Source of the DNA: Gliomastix tumulicola
Lineage: Eukaryota > Ascomycota > Sordariomycetes > Hypocreales > Bionectriaceae
DNA length: 64,000 nucleotides
Assembly: GCA_001599755.1 (NCBI GenBank)
Contig: BCHX01000001.1
Location: 2,356,001-2,420,000 of the forward strand
Direction: 5' to 3'
In this document: positions 60,886 to 64,000 of the stretch, one piece after another
How the letters are laid out: every line of letters begins with the position of its first letter
Position numbering within the stretch: the stretch's first letter is position 1
Notes under the pieces: generated by a model
What the model saw: the letters and a program-made list of their open reading frames with translations, nothing else
The model's database searches: none
What the model was told of the DNA's origin: nothing
Translations under genes and position numbers: made by a program

Positions 60886-62002
60886 CTTGAAGGTTTGAGG
60901 GGAGCTGCCCTAGGTAGCAGTAGTAGTAGAGGGGCGGAAGGTGGTCAGGCGAGCCGGCGACCGGGAGAAGGTGGACGGGTCGTTTCAACACCGCTTGGCT
61001 GCGATGGGAATTGTACTGTTTATGCCGAGCCTGCTGTGCGAAGCTGGGAGTCGGCGTCTGGGGTGCAATGGCGGTGTTGACGAGTGATTGTGGGCGATGA
61101 ACCAGCTCAGATAGAGTGGATGGCGAGGTCCAGCCAGGCAGCTCCAGCACTCGCGCGTCTCCGTCACTGAGTTGCAAGTGGGGCTCCAGGTACGTACACC
61201 CAGCTTAAAATTTGTTGCCTGAGATTGGAGGCAGGAATGTCACAAGGACCCACTCCCTGTTGCTCAAGGTCCAGCAACCTAAGGTACGCTATATCTCAGC
61301 CCAGTAATCCTATCTTCAGCATCTTTGGATGAATTCTATATGCGTGCGGAATTCTGAGGGGCAGCGGGATCCCCAGAGCCAGTCCCCCTCGGAAGATGGC
61401 GTCTGAGGATTCTTTGATTATGGGACAAGTGCCATTCGGTTGGCAATCTATACGGGCATTTCGGTGGCGGTGAGCCTACAACCGTGCCCTGTTTATAGTC
61501 CATGCTAGCAACTCATTATCACCTCCCTCACAAGGAGTATTGGGCTCAATCGTTAGAAGAGTCACGTTCTTTACGAATCTTCTCACGCCACAGACCACTC
61601 CTCTTCACATAGTGCTGATATTGCTTAGGTATTCGGACACTAAAGAAACAAGCAAGAATGCATCGACCGTTAAATCATGTTTTTGACCACACACTCGAGA
61701 CCCTTCTCCTGCTGACCTCACTCCCACCATAGCTCGACGAGGAAGCTAACAGAGCGTCAACAGCAAGTAGAAAAATCCGAGCTCGCCAAGTCAAGGCTCA
61801 GAGGCTATGTTATATTCCTCCCACTCCCTGGCACCAAGCATAGACAATCGCTCCCCGTCACACAAATTAAAGAAGATAAGAAAATCGAACGAATGTGAAG
61901 AAAAATAATGTGGAGGAAGAAAAAGAAGTAAAAGAAGAAAGAAAAAAAAAGTCAAACAGTCTCAGTTCAGCGACTAAAGGTCCTTCGTCTGGCTTCGCCT
62001 GC
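60886..62002. other. Intergenic: PRE2 promoter and tricalbin 3' flank
   Basis: About 1.1 kb. TCCAGGTACGTACA at 61185-61198 repeats a word found upstream of the GH94 gene. No classic PACE site (GGTGGCAAA) was seen. A purine-rich tract at about 61870-61955 lies in the tricalbin 3' flank. No gene supported. Confidence 0.5.
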
Positions 62003-64000
62003 CTAAGGGTTCGGCGTGACCTCCCTGCTGGTGCGCCCCTCTCGCTTGCTCAGGAAGCTACGGCGCACACCACTTCGGGGACTGTTAGCTGACAGGTTCG
62101 ATGACTCTGCCGGCTGGAAAGAGCTCTTGACGGTGACCGTGCCGCTGCCAACGGAGAGATCCTTGGACCCGCTGGCGCCGCTTTCGTCGACGAAATAGAC
62201 GTGCTCGCCGAGATCGTCGTCGCTGCCAAACAGGTGCTCTCCCTTGACCTCGATCTTGAACTGGGCATCGGGGGTGCACTGAGTTGTGAAAGTCTCATCA
62301 AAAGTCCACTGCCCAGATGACGACTTGAAGTGCTTGGTCTTTCCGACCGACTTGTCCTTTGGCACAATTTGGGTGATCGAGACATAGAGATCCGACGAAG
62401 GCGGGTAGCCGGTGGCGCTGACCACGGTGAAAGAAGCAGTGCCACTGCCAGGTCCGGGGACATACGAGCTCCGCGTGGATTGGGCACCGAAGCTCCTAGT
62501 CCGGCTATGGCCGTTGGGGCCGTTGCTCGTCGTAGGGCGAACCCGGGGCGACTCGGTCCCCGGCGTCTCCTGTCCCTCTTCGACGGACTCGACGATGGCA
62601 GGAATAGAGCCATTAGTACTCTGCTCGTCTTCCTTCTTCCCACCGAAGAGACCCTTGCGGAGAAAGCTTGCACCCCTGCCAACGCCCGAGGCAACAGCGG
62701 CGCCGCCCTTGAGAGGTACTCCAGCAACGCCAGTAACGATGCGGCCCGGAGTCGAGGTGAATGTTCTGGTCAGGGTTGATGTACCCTGTCTCATGCGCTG
62801 GACGTAGTCAGGTCGGAAGAGGAGCCTGATGCGGACAGACCCAGACTTCCCGTCCAGGATGTACTGAGACTCGGTAGCTTTGAAAGGATCCAGAGCCTCG
62901 AGATTGATGCTAGCAGCGCCCAGGAAATCCGGCTTGTCTGCGAAATCGTAGTCGTACACATTGACCATGAAGTTCGCGGCCGTCCGTGACGGTACCTCGA
63001 TCTCGAACGACTCATTCCAAGTCGGGGTGAGGGTCTTTTTGATAATCTTCGTCTTGTAGACCTCCGTCCCGTTGAGCTCAAATTTGCAGTACGGGTCGCT
63101 CTTGCCGTTCCTGTCAGCTGACGGAAGATCCTGGGCGTCCAGGACATCGACTCGCAGCTTGCCCATGTTGTTGATACTCTCGCTGGGGTCGAGCTGCATC
63201 TTGACAGGAATGTACTTGAGGCTGACCTTGACCCAGCCTGACTTGCCCTCGTCTGACTTGAACTTGAGAATGGTGGGGTTGTTCTATCCAAAAAGTTAGT
63301 TGTCATCCATCATCGGTACGGAGCGTTGGAACTTACAAGGCACTGCTTGAGGGTATCCATAGTGTTCCCAGACAGGTACGCCAGAACGTCGTCTTCGTCA
63401 TCCTCTCCCTTCTTTCGCGCCTTGATGCTTAAACGAGAAAAGTCCAACTCGCGAATGAAGCAGTCACCAATCTCGTCAAACTTGTGAGATCGCTGCCGAG
63501 CAGTCGCGGAAGTGTATGTAGGAAAGAGGTAGTCGTCGACGAAGATCGAAAGCTGGGTGTCGCTCCCGGGCATCTCCGCCTCCATGAGCTTGAAGATGAG
63601 CAAACCGCTCTCATATCTGAGAAGTTCCTCTGGCGTCAGACGGAGCTTCGGAGGTGCCGGGGCCTCGAGGGACGGCCGGCCCAACGTAGACGGTGTGGGG
63701 GGTGCAATAAGATCCCCGTTCCGGGGTTTGTCCATGCTCGCTTTGAACTTGCCTGCTTCGGCGGATCGCTCGCTAGGGCCCTTGGCCTTGCCATTCTCGC
63801 TCCCTTCCTTCTCTTCCGTAGTTGCCGCCGCCGCCGCCGCCGCCGCCGCTGCAGCCGCCTCCTCCTCCTCCTCCTCAGGGTCGGCGACATTGAGGCAGGG
63901 GAAGAAGGAGCAGGTATAACTCAGAGTTCCCTTGGCAATTCCCTTGCCGTGGAGACGGAGACCCTCCTCACGAACCTGCTTGCTGTCATTGACGAGGTAC
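62003..64000 (-). CDS. Tricalbin / extended-synaptotagmin-like C2 protein, C-terminal part (5' end beyond window)
   Basis: Tricalbins tether the ER to the plasma membrane and transfer lipid through an SMP domain followed by C2 domains. Visible exons are >64000-63337 and 63283-62003 (intron 53 nt), about 648 codons, cut by the right edge. The first visible residues, NDSKQVREEGLRLHGKGIAK, belong to the middle of the protein between C2 domains. A C2 domain with complete Ca2+-type Asp residues follows the intron: KLRVDVLDAQDLPSADRNGK, SDPYCKF, TLTPTWNESFEIEV and YDYDFADKPDFLG. After a Ser/Gly-rich linker comes a last C2-like domain (FTVVSATGYPPSSDLYVSIT, WTFDETFTTQC). A Glu6-Ala12 run is encoded by trinucleotide repeats at 63824-63877. 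Which tricalbin (TCB1, 2 or 3) it matches cannot be settled without the N-terminus. Confidence 0.88.
63824..63877. repeat. Trinucleotide repeat coding for Glu6-Ala12 in tricalbin
   Basis: GCC/CTC trinucleotide runs on the plus strand, read on the minus strand as six Glu followed by about twelve Ala. The run lies in a linker, not in a C2 fold. Confidence 0.9.

Noticed and set aside
1..64000. tRNA, 5S/rRNA, CRISPR arrays, transposons, secondary-metabolite cluster
   Set aside because: Looked by eye for B-box-like GGTTCGANTCC words with a foldable context, regularly spaced repeats, transposase or reverse-transcriptase motifs and PKS/NRPS motifs; none convincing. A tRNAscan or Infernal search would be decisive.

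Overview
The window is nuclear DNA of a filamentous ascomycete, most likely a Sordariomycete (Pezizomycotina). The reasons are: compact GC-rich genes; short introns of about 52-156 nt with GT/GC..AG ends and near-perfect branch sites (TACTAAC, GCTGAC); fungal-type versions of nitrate reductase, carboxypeptidase Y, RPS18, PRE2 and a GH94 phosphorylase of the Neurospora NdvB type; and long promoters rich in pyrimidine tracts and short GGTAC/TACTAGTA motifs. I cannot name the species. Gene models were built by hand from splice signals and reading frame, and exon coordinates are given in each entry.

Layout. 1-16 kb: 5' part of the NMD factor UPF2 (cut by the left edge), a stand-alone nitrate reductase, a divergent Ca2+/H+ exchanger-family protein, the helicase HRQ1 and a RanBP1-domain nuclear protein. 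16-25 kb: a YIP4-type Golgi membrane protein, a FYVE-variant zinc finger protein and an ELO-family fatty acid elongase. 25-32.5 kb: vacuolar carboxypeptidase Y, then three translation genes in a row (nine-exon cytosolic tryptophanyl-tRNA synthetase, the SBDS ribosome-maturation factor SDO1, and RPS18). 32.5-40.5 kb: gene-poor, with two conserved-looking proteins of unknown function and an AT-rich, apparently frameshifted Gfd2/YDR514C-like nuclease gene. 41-58 kb: a carbohydrate-flavoured stretch with a sucrose/alpha-glucoside transporter, a small secreted cysteine protein, a GT34 mannosyltransferase, a GH94 cellobionic-acid phosphorylase candidate, a large single-pass membrane protein and an MFS sugar transporter. 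58-64 kb: mitochondrial tRNA-modification enzyme QRI7, proteasome subunit PRE2 and a tricalbin cut by the right edge.

Most genes are single-copy housekeeping genes with no operon-like logic. The only functional groupings I can argue for are the translation trio and the loose sugar-transport/phosphorolysis neighbourhood. I found no tRNA, rRNA, CRISPR array, transposase or secondary-metabolite backbone gene. The strongest oddities are: the AT-rich nuclease-like gene, whose 5' exon is knocked out of frame at a C5 run; several enzymes and domains with altered signature residues (exchanger, elongase, FYVE finger, GT34); a PRE2 intron whose acceptor follows a run of ten A; and a short GGTAC-type motif that recurs across many intergenic regions.
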